Part shown: positions 18,367 through 27,601 of the stretch, in pieces
How positions within the stretch are numbered: the first letter of the stretch is position 1
Layout of the letters: each line of letters opens with the position of its first letter
Assembly (NCBI RefSeq): GCF_003315795.1
Contig: NZ_QMEY01000003.1
Location: forward strand, 496,001 to 560,000
Direction of reading: 5' to 3'
Origin: Spongiactinospora rosea
GTDB taxonomy: Bacteria; Actinomycetota; Actinomycetes; Streptosporangiales; Streptosporangiaceae
Length of the DNA: 64,000 bases
Notes under the pieces: generated by a model
Seen by the model: the letters and a program-made list of their open reading frames with translations, nothing else
Told to the model about the DNA's origin: nothing
Databases searched by the model: none
Translations under genes and position numbers: made by a program

Positions 18367-19385
18367 AGGTGTTCCTTGACCTTTTCCAGGAAGATGTCAC
18401 GCTTTTGCGCCGGGGTGAGGTAGCAGGCGTCGCCGTGCCCCCGGTGCGGGGACAGTTCGGGGCGCTCCTGCGCGCACAGCCCCGGACCCGCCAGCGCCGT
18501 GTAGTCGCAGCGAGGGTGGAACGGGCAGCCGGGCGGCACGTTGATCAGGCTGGGCGGGGTGCCGCGCACCGGCACGAGCGGGACGTCCACCGGCGCGGAC
18601 AGCCGCGGCAGCGACGACAGCAGCCCCCAGGTGTAGGGGTGCCGCGGCGAGCCGAGCACTTCGCGTACCGTGCCCCGCTCCACGGCCCTGCCCGCGTACA
18701 TCACCAGCACCTCGTGCGCGGCGGAGGTGACCACGCCGAGGTCGTGGGTGATCAGGATGATCGCGGTGCCCATCTGTTCTTGCAGGTCGTGCAGCAGGTC
18801 CAGGATCTGGGCCTGCACGGTGACGTCCAGCGCGGTGGTGGGCTCGTCGGCGATGAGCAGGTCGGGGTCGCAGACCAGGGCCATCGCGATCATGACCCGC
18901 TGCCGCATGCCGCCGGAGAACTGGTGCGGGTAGTCGTCCACCCGGCTCTGCGGCTGCGGGATGCCGACCCGTCCCAGCATCTCGATCGCCCGCTCCCGCG
19001 CCTTCGCCCGGCTCGCCCCGGTGTGCTTGCGGTAGGTCTCGCCGATCTGGCGGCCCACCGTGTGGTACGGCGAGAGCGAGGTCAGCGGGTCCTGGAAGAT
19101 CATCGCGACCTTGTTGCCGCGCAGCCGTTCCAGCTCCCGGCGGCTCGCGCCGATCAGCTCCTGGCCGTCGAGCACGATCTCACCGCTGATGCCGGTGAAC
19201 TCCGGGTCGTGCAGTCCGAGGATGGCCAGGTTGGTGACCGACTTGCCGGAGCCCGACTCGCCCACGATGCCGAGCGTGGTGCCCTTCTCGATGTCGAAGG
19301 ACAGGCCGTTCACCGCGTGGACGACGCCGTCCTCGGTGGAGAAGTCGACGGTCAGGTCGCGGACCGACAGGAAAGGGGCAGTCAA
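18363..19385 (-). CDS. Peptide/opine ABC transporter ATP-binding protein, DppD type
   Basis: This 340-residue ATPase is the partner of the downstream DppF-type subunit. Walker A GESGSGKS is at about residues 42-49, with signature [15 protein letters not shown] and Walker [13 protein letters not shown]. The C-terminal extension has the four-cysteine pattern seen in DppD proteins ([18 protein letters not shown]). It starts at ATG 10 nt after the end of the DppB-type permease gene and overlaps the next gene, so it is translated as part of the same operon. The heterodimer would energise import of whatever the binding protein at 20.5-22.3 kb delivers. Confidence 0.95.
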   Translation of the reverse strand: MTAPFLSVRDLTVDFSTEDGVVHAVNGLSFDIEKGTTLGIVGESGSGKSVTNLAILGLHDPEFTGISGEIVLDGQELIGASRRELERLRGNKVAMIFQDPLTSLSPYHTVGRQIGETYRKHTGASRAKARERAIEMLGRVGIPQPQSRVDDYPHQFSGGMRQRVMIAMALVCDPDLLIADEPTTALDVTVQAQILDLLHDLQEQMGTAIILITHDLGVVTSAAHEVLVMYAGRAVERGTVREVLGSPRHPYTWGLLSSLPRLSAPVDVPLVPVRGTPPSLINVPPGCPFHPRCDYTALAGPGLCAQERPELSPHRGHGDACYLTPAQKRDIFLEKVKEHL

Positions 19386-19395
19386 CGAGGGGCTC

Positions 19396-20373
19396 CTAGC
19401 TCAGCCGTACGCGGGGGTCGATGAACGCGTACGCGGCGTCCACGACGATGTTGAACAGCACGATGGCGGTCGCCGCCACCAGGATCACGCCGAGCAGCAT
19501 CGGCAGGTCCTGGTTGATCACGGCCTTGATGGACAGCTCGCCGACGCCGTGCAGGCTGAACGTCTGCTCGGTGATGATCGCGCCGCCGAGCAGTACGCCG
19601 AGGTCCACGCCGAAGATCGTGACGACCGGGCCCATCGCGCCGCGCCAGGCGAAGCGCAGGAACACCGTCCGCGCCGACATGCCCTTGGCCCGCGCGGTGC
19701 GGACGTAGTCCTCGCCGAGCTGTTCCACCATCGACGACCGGGTCATCCTGGTGTAGTTGGCGGTGAAGATGATCGACAGCACCAGCCAGGGGAGCAGCAG
19801 CCCGTAGAACCACTGCAACGGGTTCTCGGTCAGCGGCGTGTAGGAGGGCCGCTCGATGATCTGGAGCTGGTCGACCAGTACCCAGGTGGCGAGCACGCCG
19901 ACGAAGTAGATCTGCATGGACGCGCCGATCAGCGACGCCGAGCTGGCGATCTTGTCGGCCGGCCGGCCCTGCCGGGCCGCCGCGATCATGCCCATGCCGA
20001 TGCCGAACAGCAGGAAGACCACGGCCGCGCCGATGGTGAGCGACAGCGTGGTCGGGAAGCGGTCCACCAGCGCCTGGAAGATCGGCTCCTGGTTGACGAA
20101 GGAGTATCCCAGGCAGGGCGCGTCACAGTGGCCGTAGGTGAAGTCCCGGCCGGTGAAGATGCCGACCAGCCAGTGCCAGTACTGCAGGAAGACCGGTTCG
20201 TCGATGCCCAGGTTGCGCCGCACGATCTCCAGCGTCTCTGGCGTGCAGAGCTTGCCGCAGGCGAAGGCGGCCGGGTCTCTGGGAATGGCGAAGAACAGGA
20301 AGAACGTGAGTGCGCTGATGATCAGCAGGATCACCGCGGCGCCGAGTATCCGGCGGACCAGGAAGCGGTACAT
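19396..20373 (-). CDS. Peptide/opine ABC transporter permease, DppB type
   Basis: This 325-residue inner-membrane permease has the usual DppB layout. An N-terminal transmembrane helix (RILGAAVILLIISALTFFLF) is followed by a long extracytoplasmic loop, here with three or more cysteines (ACGKLC, HCDAPC), and then five further helices. The cytoplasmic EAA loop that docks to the ATPase is GEDYVRTARAKGMSARTV. It pairs with the DppC-type permease encoded at the start of the operon. The binding-protein gene lies just upstream across a 165-bp gap with strong hairpins. The extra cysteines in the loop are unusual and might form disulfides. Confidence 0.94.
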   Translation of the reverse strand: MYRFLVRRILGAAVILLIISALTFFLFFAIPRDPAAFACGKLCTPETLEIVRRNLGIDEPVFLQYWHWLVGIFTGRDFTYGHCDAPCLGYSFVNQEPIFQALVDRFPTTLSLTIGAAVVFLLFGIGMGMIAAARQGRPADKIASSASLIGASMQIYFVGVLATWVLVDQLQIIERPSYTPLTENPLQWFYGLLLPWLVLSIIFTANYTRMTRSSMVEQLGEDYVRTARAKGMSARTVFLRFAWRGAMGPVVTIFGVDLGVLLGGAIITEQTFSLHGVGELSIKAVINQDLPMLLGVILVAATAIVLFNIVVDAAYAFIDPRVRLS

Positions 20374-20392
20374 GGATTCTCCGGTGGGCCCA

Positions 20393-20419
20393 CGGCGGGC
20401 GGTGGTGGCCCGCCCGCCG
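20393..20419 (-). terminator. Second GC hairpin in the gap after the binding-protein gene
   Basis: A perfect 10-bp stem (20393-20402 with 20410-20419) around a 7-nt loop, ending 20 bp before the DppB permease start on the - strand mRNA. It could damp read-through or shield the permease start. Confidence 0.4.
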
Positions 20420-20504
20420 GGGATGCGGGTTCACACGGCGGACCGGCCGGCCCGCCGCCCCGGGCGGTGGGCCCGGGCGCGGCCGGGACCGGCCGCCTCT
20501 GGGT

Positions 20505-20533
20505 CGCGCGGCGGGCTCGGCGCCCGCCGCGCG
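20505..20533 (-). terminator. Attenuator-like hairpin after the binding-protein gene
   Basis: A perfect 12-bp stem (20505-20516 with 20522-20533) around a 5-nt loop, starting 6 bp after the stop of the substrate-binding protein gene. No T tract follows. Hairpins at this place in ABC operons are known to protect the upstream mRNA or reduce read-through, so more binding protein than permease is made. That role is inferred here. Confidence 0.6.
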
Positions 20534-20538
20534 AGTGG

Positions 20539-22317
20539 TCACTGCTTGACGAAGACGTCGTTCGGGTGCTGCTCACCGGTGACCGGGTTGAACTTCACCC
20601 CGCCGAGGCCCGAGCCGTACAGGCCGAAGTAGGACTGGTAGAACTCGGGGATGATGGGCGCCTTCTCCATGATCATCTTGTCCAGGGCGGCCCACGCCTT
20701 GCCCGCTTCGGCCGGGTCGACGATCGCGTCGGCCTTGTCGATCGCCGCGTTGACCTCGGGGTCGTTGAAGTGGGAGTAGTTCGGCTGCTGATTGGCGATC
20801 TTGCGGCCGTCGTAGGTCAGCGTGATCGCCGTCGAGCCGGTCGGCCAGTCGGTCGCCCAGCCGGACCAGTACACGTCGTAGGGGTTGTCCAGCTTGCCGA
20901 TCGCGTCGTAGTACGTGGCGGCGTTCAGCGGCTTGGTGACCACCTTGAACCCGGCCTTCTCCAGGCCCGTCTTGATCGCGACGGTGATCTTCTCCTGGGT
21001 GGGGGTCTGGTTGTAGGCGTACACGATCGTCGGGTTGGGCTGGCCCGCCTCGGCGAGCAGCTTCTTGGCCTTCTCCGGGTCGCCCTGCGGCTTGATCTGC
21101 TGGCCGTACAGGTCGAAGGGCTCGTGGCCGAGGACCGTCGGGCTGATGATCGTGCTGGCGAACTTGCCGATGCCCAGCTCGCCGCCCTGCAACTGGCGCA
21201 CCTGCTGCATCGGGAACGCGCTGATCAGCGCCTGGCGGACCTTCACGTCCTTCACCCGGCTGTTGTTGATGTTGTAGAAGGTGGTGAACGGCGTCAGGCC
21301 CTGGACGGTCCGCTTCATCAGCTCGGAATCGCCGACGACCTGCTGGATCCGCTCGGTGGCGACCGGGTTGTGGAAGGTCAGCGTCTGCTTGTCCGCGCCG
21401 TTGTCGGCGATGAACCGGTCGGTGGACTGCAGCGACTGCACCCCGAACTCCATGTGCCACTTGTCCGGGTAGGCGTTCCGGATCGGGTCGGTGGCCGGGT
21501 CCCAGTGCTCGTTGCGCTCCAGGTCCATGGACTTGTCGGTGACGTGGCTGACGATCTTGTACGGCCCCGAGGAGAAGGGCATCTTGTCGTACTTCTGCTT
21601 GGTGTCGTGCTTCTTGGGCACGGCGCCGTAGCCGGTCATCGCCACGGTGAAGTTGAAGTCGGGGTGCGGGGAGTTCAGGTGGAAGACGATCGTCTTGTCG
21701 TCCGCCGCCTCGATGCTGTCCAGGTGCTCGCCGTCGTAGGGGCCCTTGTACTTCTTGCCCTCGGGCAGCAGCCACTCCTCCGCGTACGGCGGTCCCTCAG
21801 GGGTGAAGTCGGCGTAGATGCGCTCGAAGGAGTGCTTGATGTCCTCCGTGGTGATCGGCGAGCCGTCCTGCCACTTGATGTTGTCCTTGAGGGTGAACTT
21901 CCACGTCTTGCCGCCGTCCTCGGTGGTGCCGGCGTCGGTGGCCAGGTCGCCCACGAGCGTGAGGCTGCCGTCCGAGGCCAGCTTGTACTCGGTGAGCTGC
22001 CTGGTGAACAGCTTGGACGCGGTCATGTTGTAGTTCAGCCAGATGCGGGCCGGGTCGAGGTGGGAGAAGTCGTCACGGTCGATCATGTTGACCGTCCCGC
22101 CCTTGGCCGCGCCGGGCTCGGCCGCCGCGGGGCCCTTGGAGTCCTCCGCGGTGCCCACCTTGATCTTGCTGGCCGCCTGGGCGTCCTGCGTCCTGGTCGG
22201 CGCGGCGTTGCTGGTCTTCGGCCCGCCCCCGCCCCCCTGCGCGCACGCGGACAGGGCCAGCGCGCCCGCCACCAACGTCGCGACGGCGGTGACCGCCCGC
22301 TTGCGTGGATATCTCAT
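20539..22317 (-). CDS. Peptide/opine ABC transporter substrate-binding lipoprotein
   Basis: This 592-residue family 5 extracellular solute-binding protein has a lipoprotein signal: basic MRYPRKR, a hydrophobic stretch and the lipobox LSAC with Cys25 as the lipidated residue. A low-complexity Gly/Ala/Lys linker of about 60 residues follows, then the mature fold (GGTVNMIDRDDFSHLDPARI and later blocks such as WKFTLKDNIKWQDGSPIT). It is anchored outside the membrane and feeds a peptide, nickel, opine or similar ligand to the permeases. Which ligand cannot be told from sequence. It is the second gene of the operon, after the DppC-type permease, and is followed by two strong hairpins. Confidence 0.95.
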   Translation of the reverse strand: MRYPRKRAVTAVATLVAGALALSACAQGGGGGPKTSNAAPTRTQDAQAASKIKVGTAEDSKGPAAAEPGAAKGGTVNMIDRDDFSHLDPARIWLNYNMTASKLFTRQLTEYKLASDGSLTLVGDLATDAGTTEDGGKTWKFTLKDNIKWQDGSPITTEDIKHSFERIYADFTPEGPPYAEEWLLPEGKKYKGPYDGEHLDSIEAADDKTIVFHLNSPHPDFNFTVAMTGYGAVPKKHDTKQKYDKMPFSSGPYKIVSHVTDKSMDLERNEHWDPATDPIRNAYPDKWHMEFGVQSLQSTDRFIADNGADKQTLTFHNPVATERIQQVVGDSELMKRTVQGLTPFTTFYNINNSRVKDVKVRQALISAFPMQQVRQLQGGELGIGKFASTIISPTVLGHEPFDLYGQQIKPQGDPEKAKKLLAEAGQPNPTIVYAYNQTPTQEKITVAIKTGLEKAGFKVVTKPLNAATYYDAIGKLDNPYDVYWSGWATDWPTGSTAITLTYDGRKIANQQPNYSHFNDPEVNAAIDKADAIVDPAEAGKAWAALDKMIMEKAPIIPEFYQSYFGLYGSGLGGVKFNPVTGEQHPNDVFVKQ

Positions 22318-22371
22318 CTCGTCCTTCCTTACCGGGAGGTCCTGTCGTTCAGGTCTGGTGGCGCCGGGGGG

Positions 22372-23379
22372 TCACCGGCGGGTCTTGGGGTCGAGCGCGT
22401 CCCGTACGGAGTCGCCGAGCAGGTTGAACGCCAGCACGAAGACCACCAGGGACACGCCGGGGAAGAGCAGGAAGGTGATGTCGTCGCGGTAGACCTCCGC
22501 GCCGCGCTGGATCAGCCGCCCCCAGTCCGGGGTGGGCTCGATGATGCCGACGCCGAGGAAGGACAGCCCCGCCTCCGCCGTCACGAACGCCGGGAGCAGC
22601 AGCGTGGACTGGATGATGATCGGCGTCCAGAGGTTGGGCAGCAGTTCCTTGAAGATGATCCGCGCGGGTGAGGCCCCGGTGACCCGCGCCGCCTCGACGA
22701 ACTCCCGCTCGCGCAGGGACAGCACCTGGCCGCGCAGCAGGCGGGCGATCGTCGCCCAGCCGAAGAGGGTGAGCACGGTGATCAGCGAGACCGTGCGCAG
22801 CCAGACCGGCGTCTCCTCGCGCGGCGACACGAACAGCGACTCCACCACCGGCATGAAGGCGATGAAGAACAGCGTGGAGGGGAACGACAGCAGGATGTCG
22901 ATGCCCCGGCCGATCAGGTAGTCGGTCTTGCCGCCCGCGTATCCGGCGACGAGGCCGACGACCACCCCGATCAGCGTGGTCAGCAGCGTGGCGGCGGCGG
23001 CGATCAGCAGAGAGGTCCTGATCCCGTAGACCAGCAGCATGAAGACGTCACGGCCGAGGCCCGGTTCCAGGCCGAACCAGAATTCGCCGCTCATTCCGCC
23101 GTTGGGCAGCAGCGGATAGCCGAATTCGTTGAGCAGGCCCTCGCGCTCCTGGCCGTACTGCGTGTACGGGTCGTTTCCGTATGCCATGGAGATGAGCGGG
23201 GCCGCCAGTGCCACCACGAAGAAGAACAGCACCACGAAAGCGGATATCACCCCGGTGCGGTCTCTGCGGAAACGCATCCAGGTGAGCCGGCCCGGTGAGC
23301 GTCCGGCGGTTCCGGCGTCCGGCGGGCGGCCGCCAGGGTCGGCGGATGCTTCCGGTAGGGCCGGGGCAGGCATGGTCAT
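22372..23379 (-). CDS. Peptide/opine ABC transporter permease, DppC type
   Basis: This ~335-residue permease is the first gene of the transporter operon. After a Pro/Gly-rich cytoplasmic N-terminus comes the DppC N-terminal domain (RLTWMRFRRDRTGVISAFVV), then a periplasmic-side loop and five helices. The EAA loop is EFVEAARVTGASPARIIFKE, which contacts an ATPase subunit. I chose the ATG at 23379, with GGGGAG 11 nt upstream. A longer frame upstream would add 27 residues of poor coding quality. Placing the DppC permease before the binding protein, apart from its DppB partner, is a less common gene order. Confidence 0.92.
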   Translation of the reverse strand: MTMPAPALPEASADPGGRPPDAGTAGRSPGRLTWMRFRRDRTGVISAFVVLFFFVVALAAPLISMAYGNDPYTQYGQEREGLLNEFGYPLLPNGGMSGEFWFGLEPGLGRDVFMLLVYGIRTSLLIAAAATLLTTLIGVVVGLVAGYAGGKTDYLIGRGIDILLSFPSTLFFIAFMPVVESLFVSPREETPVWLRTVSLITVLTLFGWATIARLLRGQVLSLREREFVEAARVTGASPARIIFKELLPNLWTPIIIQSTLLLPAFVTAEAGLSFLGVGIIEPTPDWGRLIQRGAEVYRDDITFLLFPGVSLVVFVLAFNLLGDSVRDALDPKTRR

Positions 23380-23481
23380 CGCTGTGAGGACTCCCCGAGT
23401 CACGTGCCGGGGACGGACCTCTCCGGCTATGAGGAACCCTTGCAAAACACTTTGCCGCAATCAATGGATTGTCACAGGATC

Positions 23482-23509
23482 AAGATATAAAGCGGGCTTT
23501 GTTGCGCAA
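23482..23509 (-). promoter_or_regulatory. Candidate promoter for the ABC transporter operon
   Basis: On the - strand TTGCGC (23509-23504) and TATCTT (23487-23482) are separated by 16 bp in an AT-richer stretch. This would give a leader of about 95 nt before the first permease. Confidence 0.4.
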
Positions 23510-23785
23510 AGTAAATAGGCTTGTTGTCGTTGGTACATTGACCTGGGGAGTGGTGCTGCGGCACAATATTGTAAGGTCGTAGAGCTTATTTCACGATTTT
23601 GTTACACGGTCATGACGCGGCACTGACAATGCGGTGCCACGCTGTCCCGCGCACGCGAGCGGCCGGGGGCGCGGTACCTCTGGAGGAAGATCACTTTGGG
23701 GCGCGCCCCGGGCCCTGTGCCGGTGGCACCCCATCCCAGGCGCGCGTTTTATCCCGGCATGGCACACTGAGAGGTGAGCAAGCGT
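23510..23785. other. Divergent intergenic region between the ABC and riboflavin operons
   Basis: No gene is supported here. The left part is unusually AT-rich for this genome. On the + strand TTGACC (23538-23543) with CACAAT (23562-23567) at 18-bp spacing is a possible promoter that would give the riboflavin operon a long leader containing the riboswitch. Bases 23600-23780 show nothing else that I can interpret. Confidence 0.4.
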
Positions 23786-23906
23786 GCTCCGGGGTCGGTG
23801 TAATTCCGAACCGGCGGTTACAGTCCGCGACCCGGCCGAAGCCATCGGCCGGTGGAGCCGGTGAAATTCCGGTACCGACGGTGAAAGTCCGGATGGGAGG
23901 CGGCAC
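23786..23906 (+). promoter_or_regulatory. FMN riboswitch (RFN element)
   Basis: The conserved RFN landmarks occur in order: GGTGTAATTCCGAACCGGCG near 23797, a variable GC arm around GGCCGAAGCCATCGGCC, GGTGAAATTCCGGTACCGAC near 23858, and GTGAAAGTCCGGATGGGAGG ending at 23900. It lies about 120 nt before ribD. Binding of flavin mononucleotide is known to switch off expression of downstream riboflavin genes, by early termination or by hiding the ribosome site. A GC-rich stretch at 23905-23990 could form the expression platform. Confidence 0.93.
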
Positions 23907-24023
23907 GCGGGTGGCGGCGCGCGACGAGCGCGTCCGCTACCGGACGGATGTGCTCGACGCATCCCGTCACACCCCCGGGGCCCGCCACGGCTCGGCAGCC
24001 GATGGCGAACAGGAGGGCCAGGG

Positions 24024-25112
24024 GTGGGCGACCTCACACACATGCGCCGCGCGATCGCGCTCGCCGCGGGCGGGCGCGGGACGACCAGTCCCAACCCGGT
24101 CGTGGGCTGCGTGATCCTCGACGCCGGCGGCCAGGTGGCGGGGGAGGGCTTCCACGCCCGCGCGGGCGGCCCGCACGCCGAGGTGGTCGCGCTGCGCCAG
24201 GCGGGCGAGCGCGCCCGGGGCGGCACCGCCTACGTCACCCTCGAACCCTGCGACCACACCGGCCGCACCGGTCCCTGTTCCCTCGCGCTGCTCGCCGCCG
24301 GAGTGCGGCGGGTCGTGGTGGCCGTGGCCGACCCCAACCCGGTCGCCGCGGGCGGGGCCGCCCGGCTGCGCGCGGCGGGCGTACCGGTGGAGACCGGCCT
24401 GCTGGCCGATGAGGCCGGGCGCGGCAACGCCGAATGGCTCACCTTCATGCGCCGCGGCCGTCCCCACGTGACCTGGAAGTTCGCCGCCACACTGGACGGC
24501 AGGTCGGCCGCGGCCGACGGCACCAGCCAGTGGATCACCTCCGCCGAGGCCCGCGCCGACGTGCACCTGCTGCGCGCGCGCAGCGACGCGATCGTCGCCG
24601 GCGTCGGCACCGTCCTGGCCGATGACCCCCGCCTCACCGCCCGCCCGCCGCTGGAGCGGGCCTCAGGGCCGCCGCTGCGGGTCGTGGTGGACACCCGCGG
24701 GCGCGTGCCTGCCGGCGCCAGGGTGCTGTCGGAGGAGGCCCCCACGCTGCTGGCCGTGGCCGAGGGCGTCACGCCGGGGCCGGTGGGGGCCGCCGAGGTC
24801 GTACGGCTGCCGCGCGCCCCCGAAACGGGGCTCGACCTGCGCGCCCTCCTGAGCGAACTCCACAAGAGAGACATTGTCGGCATCTTCCTGGAAGGCGGGC
24901 CGACCCTCGCGGGTTCCTTCATGAGGGAAGGACTGATCGACCGCGTGGTCGGCTACCTCGCGCCCGCGCTGCTGGGCGACGGGGCCGCCGCGCTCGGCCC
25001 CGCCGGGGTGCGGACGATCGGGCAGACCCACCGGCTGGAGTTCGAGGAAGTCGTCAGCGTCGGGCCGGACCTTCGGGTCACCGCCCGGCCGGCACCCAGT
25101 GAGGAGAACTGA
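24024..25112 (+). CDS. ribD: Bifunctional riboflavin deaminase/reductase
   Basis: This 362-residue RibD catalyses the second and third steps of riboflavin synthesis from the GTP-derived pyrimidine. The N-terminal deaminase domain has the zinc site GGPHAEVVAL and EPCDHTGRTGPC, plus TSPNPVVGC. The C-terminal reductase domain (PHVTWKFAATLDGRSAA, DAIVAGVGTVLADDPRLT, GPTLAGSFM) binds NADPH. It starts at GTG with AGGAGG 7 nt upstream. It is the first gene behind the FMN riboswitch and lies 4 nt from ribE, so the pathway is controlled by its end product. Confidence 0.97.
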   Translation: MGDLTHMRRAIALAAGGRGTTSPNPVVGCVILDAGGQVAGEGFHARAGGPHAEVVALRQAGERARGGTAYVTLEPCDHTGRTGPCSLALLAAGVRRVVVAVADPNPVAAGGAARLRAAGVPVETGLLADEAGRGNAEWLTFMRRGRPHVTWKFAATLDGRSAAADGTSQWITSAEARADVHLLRARSDAIVAGVGTVLADDPRLTARPPLERASGPPLRVVVDTRGRVPAGARVLSEEAPTLLAVAEGVTPGPVGAAEVVRLPRAPETGLDLRALLSELHKRDIVGIFLEGGPTLAGSFMREGLIDRVVGYLAPALLGDGAAALGPAGVRTIGQTHRLEFEEVVSVGPDLRVTARPAPSEEN

Positions 25113-25116
25113 GCGG

Positions 25117-25725
25117 ATGTTCACCGGAATCGTGGAAGAGCTGGGCGAGGTGGTCGCCGTCGAACCGCGCGAGGGCGCGGCGCGGCTGTCGATCCGCGGC
25201 GCCACCGTGTCCGCCGACGCCGCCCATGGCGCGTCGATCTCGGTCAACGGCGTGTGCCTGACCGTCGCCGGGCTCGACGGCGACGTGTTCACCGCCGACG
25301 TGATGCCGGAGACGCTGCGGCGCAGCACGCTCGGCGGGCTCGGCGCGGGCGACCGGGTCAACCTGGAACGCGCGCTGCGCGCCGACGGCAGGCTCGGCGG
25401 CCACATCGTGCAGGGCCACGTGGACGGCACCGGGGTGGTGCTCTCCCGCGACCCCGGGACCGACTGGCACGACGTGCGCTTCTCCCTCGGCGACGACCTC
25501 GAACGCTATGTGGTCGAGAAGGGCTCCATCGCGATCGACGGCGTCAGCCTCACCGTCACCGCGGTCGCCCCCGGCGAGTTCGCCGTCGCGCTGATCCCCA
25601 CGACCCTGCGGGAGACAACGCTCGGCCTGCGCGCGCCCGGCGAGCCGGTGAACCTGGAGGTCGACGTGATCGCCAAGTACGTCGAGCGGCTGACCGTCGC
25701 CCACCGCCCGAAGGCGCGGGCATGA
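25117..25725 (+). CDS. ribE: Riboflavin synthase alpha subunit
   Basis: This 202-residue enzyme dismutates two 6,7-dimethyl-8-ribityllumazines to riboflavin. It consists of two similar lumazine-binding halves: MFTGIVEELGEV at the N-terminus with SVNGVCLTV, then GHIVQGHVDGTG and AIDGVSLTVT in the second half. The ATG at 25117 gives the canonical MFTGIVEE start and has GAGGAG 11 nt upstream. It follows ribD by 4 nt and its stop overlaps the start of the transporter gene in ATGA, so translation is coupled. The symbol follows the ribE convention used for the alpha subunit in many genomes. Confidence 0.96.
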   Translation: MFTGIVEELGEVVAVEPREGAARLSIRGATVSADAAHGASISVNGVCLTVAGLDGDVFTADVMPETLRRSTLGGLGAGDRVNLERALRADGRLGGHIVQGHVDGTGVVLSRDPGTDWHDVRFSLGDDLERYVVEKGSIAIDGVSLTVTAVAPGEFAVALIPTTLRETTLGLRAPGEPVNLEVDVIAKYVERLTVAHRPKARA

Positions 25726-26384
25726 GCGGCGGCACCACATGGGCGACCGCCGGCTTCGAACTGTTCGGCCAGCACGTCGTCTGGATCGACCTGGTGGGCA
25801 ACATCGGCGCCCTGGCGACCGTCATGCTGGCCATCCGGCGCACCATCTGGACCTGGCCGGTCCAGCTCTTCGCCTCCTCGCTGCTGTTCGCGGCCTCGAT
25901 CAGCGCCCACGTGACCGGCAACGCGCTCAAGCAGGCGCTGTTCGCGGCGCTGGCGGTGTACGGCTGGTGGAAGTGGTCGCGCGGCATCCGCGCCGAGCGC
26001 ACGCTGCCGGTACGCCCCGGCACGATCGCCGAACGGGTGACCCTGATCGGCATCATGATCGCCGGTACCGGGGTGGTCGCGCTGGCCTTCCACCTAGTGA
26101 ACCAGAATCTCTTCGAGATCTCCTGGAACCCGCTGCCGGACGCGTACATCTTCGTCGGCAGCGCGGTGGCCACGTTCGCCCAGGGACGGGCACTGATCGA
26201 CTTCTGGTGGATATGGGTGCTCGTCGACCTGGTCGGCGTGCCGTTGGCCTTCGGCGCCGGACTGGTGGTCTCCGGTGTCGTGTACGGCGTGTTCCTCGTG
26301 CTCGTCGCCGTGGGCTTCGTGACCTGGACGCGTGAATACCGGTCCCGTACGGCGGCGCCGGTGGAGAAGGTGGTCAGCGCATGA
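25722..26384 (+). CDS. PnuC-family vitamin transporter, probably riboflavin (PnuX-like)
   Basis: This 220-residue membrane protein has about seven hydrophobic segments. It shows the Trp-rich features of the PnuC family ([32 protein letters not shown]). PnuC proteins usually carry nicotinamide riboside. In Corynebacterium a related protein, PnuX, imports riboflavin and is under RFN control. Here the gene lies inside the riboflavin operon, between ribE and ribBA, with ATGA overlaps on both sides and behind an FMN riboswitch. A riboflavin role is therefore the better guess. It is an inference from context, and the fine specificity cannot be read from sequence. Confidence 0.85.
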   Translation: MSGGTTWATAGFELFGQHVVWIDLVGNIGALATVMLAIRRTIWTWPVQLFASSLLFAASISAHVTGNALKQALFAALAVYGWWKWSRGIRAERTLPVRPGTIAERVTLIGIMIAGTGVVALAFHLVNQNLFEISWNPLPDAYIFVGSAVATFAQGRALIDFWWIWVLVDLVGVPLAFGAGLVVSGVVYGVFLVLVAVGFVTWTREYRSRTAAPVEKVVSA

Positions 26385-27601
26385 GCGACATCAAGATGGA
26401 TCCGGTGGAGCGGGCCGTGGCCGACATCCGCGACGGCAGGCCCGTCGTGGTCGTGGACGACGAGAACCGCGAGAACGAGGGCGACCTCATCTTCGCCGCC
26501 GCCAAGGCCACCCCCGAACTGGTCGCCTTCACCATCAGGCACGGCAGCGGCGTGATCTGCGTCCCGATGCGGGGCGTCGAGCTCGACCGCCTCGGGCTGC
26601 CGCTGATGGTCGGCGAGAACCGCGAGCGCATGCGCACGGCGTACACCGTCAGTGTGGACGCCCGCGACGGCGTGTCCACCGGCATCTCCGCCGCCGACCG
26701 GGCACGGACCATCCGCACGCTGTGCGACTCGGCGACCGAGCCGTACGAGCTGGTACGGCCCGGCCACATCTTCCCGCTGCGCTACGCCGAAGGCGGCGTA
26801 CTGGCCCGGCGCGGCCACACCGAGGCCGCCGTGGACCTCGCGGTCCTGGCCGGGCTGCCGCCCGCGGGCGCGATCTGCGAGATCGTCAACGACGACGGCA
26901 CCATGAAGCGGCTGCCCGCGCTGCGCGCGTTCGCCGACGAGCACGACCTGGCCCTCATCTCGATCGAGCAGCTGGCCGACCACCGCCGGCGTACCGAGCG
27001 GATGGTGACCCGCGTGGCCGAGACCGCGCTGCCCAACCGGCACGGCCAGTGGCGCGCGTACGGCTACGCCAGCACCCTCGACGGCGGCGAACACCTCGCG
27101 CTCGTCTACGGCGACCTCGCGGGCGGAGAGAACGTCCTGGTCCGCGCCCACTCCGAATGCCTCACCGGCGACGTCCTCGGCTCGCTGCGCTGCGACTGCG
27201 GCGTGCAGCTCGACGCGGCCATGGAGGCGATCGCCGCCGAGGGCCGCGGGGTCATCGTCTACCTGCGCGGGCACGAGGGCCGGGGGATCGGGCTGCTGGC
27301 CAAGCTCCGCGCCTACAGCCTCCAGGACGCGGGCAGCGACACCGTCTCGGCGAACCTGGAGCTCGGCCTGCCGGTGGACGCCAGGGAGTTCTCCAACGCC
27401 GCGCAGATGCTGGCCGACCTGGGCGTCAAGTCGGTCCGGCTGCTCACCAACAACCCGGCCAAGACCCGCGGGATGGACGGCTACGGCATCAAGGTCCTCG
27501 GCCGGGAGCCGATGGCGGCCGCCGTCACGCCGTTCAACCGCAAGTACCTGATGGCCAAGCGCGACCGTCTCGGCCACGACATCCCGCAGGAGATCTCATG
27601 A
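26381..27601 (+). CDS. ribBA: 3,4-dihydroxy-2-butanone 4-phosphate synthase / GTP cyclohydrolase II
   Basis: This 406-residue fusion makes both starting compounds of riboflavin. The N-terminal half converts ribulose 5-phosphate and carries the acidic loop [13 protein letters not shown] and [11 protein letters not shown]. The C-terminal half opens GTP and has the zinc cysteines in [15 protein letters not shown], then [10 protein letters not shown] and RLLTNNPAK. Both sets of motifs look complete, so both activities are expected. It starts in the stop codon of the transporter gene (ATGA at 26381-26384) and ends in the start of ribH (ATGA at 27598-27601). These overlaps tie the whole operon together in translation. 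Confidence 0.97.
   Translation: MSDIKMDPVERAVADIRDGRPVVVVDDENRENEGDLIFAAAKATPELVAFTIRHGSGVICVPMRGVELDRLGLPLMVGENRERMRTAYTVSVDARDGVSTGISAADRARTIRTLCDSATEPYELVRPGHIFPLRYAEGGVLARRGHTEAAVDLAVLAGLPPAGAICEIVNDDGTMKRLPALRAFADEHDLALISIEQLADHRRRTERMVTRVAETALPNRHGQWRAYGYASTLDGGEHLALVYGDLAGGENVLVRAHSECLTGDVLGSLRCDCGVQLDAAMEAIAAEGRGVIVYLRGHEGRGIGLLAKLRAYSLQDAGSDTVSANLELGLPVDAREFSNAAQMLADLGVKSVRLLTNNPAKTRGMDGYGIKVLGREPMAAAVTPFNRKYLMAKRDRLGHDIPQEIS

Noticed and set aside
15607-18423. 938-codon + strand frame over the PAP2, rpe and DppF region
   Set aside because: It runs out of frame through three clear genes and is antisense to a fourth; Arg/Gly/Pro-rich composition is typical of shadow frames.
19060-22671. 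1203-codon + strand frame opposite the ABC operon
   Set aside because: It is the antisense image of the DppD, DppB and binding-protein genes, which have complete motifs.
23599-24114. Open frame through the FMN riboswitch
   Set aside because: The stretch is explained by the conserved RFN element and the frame runs out of phase into ribD.
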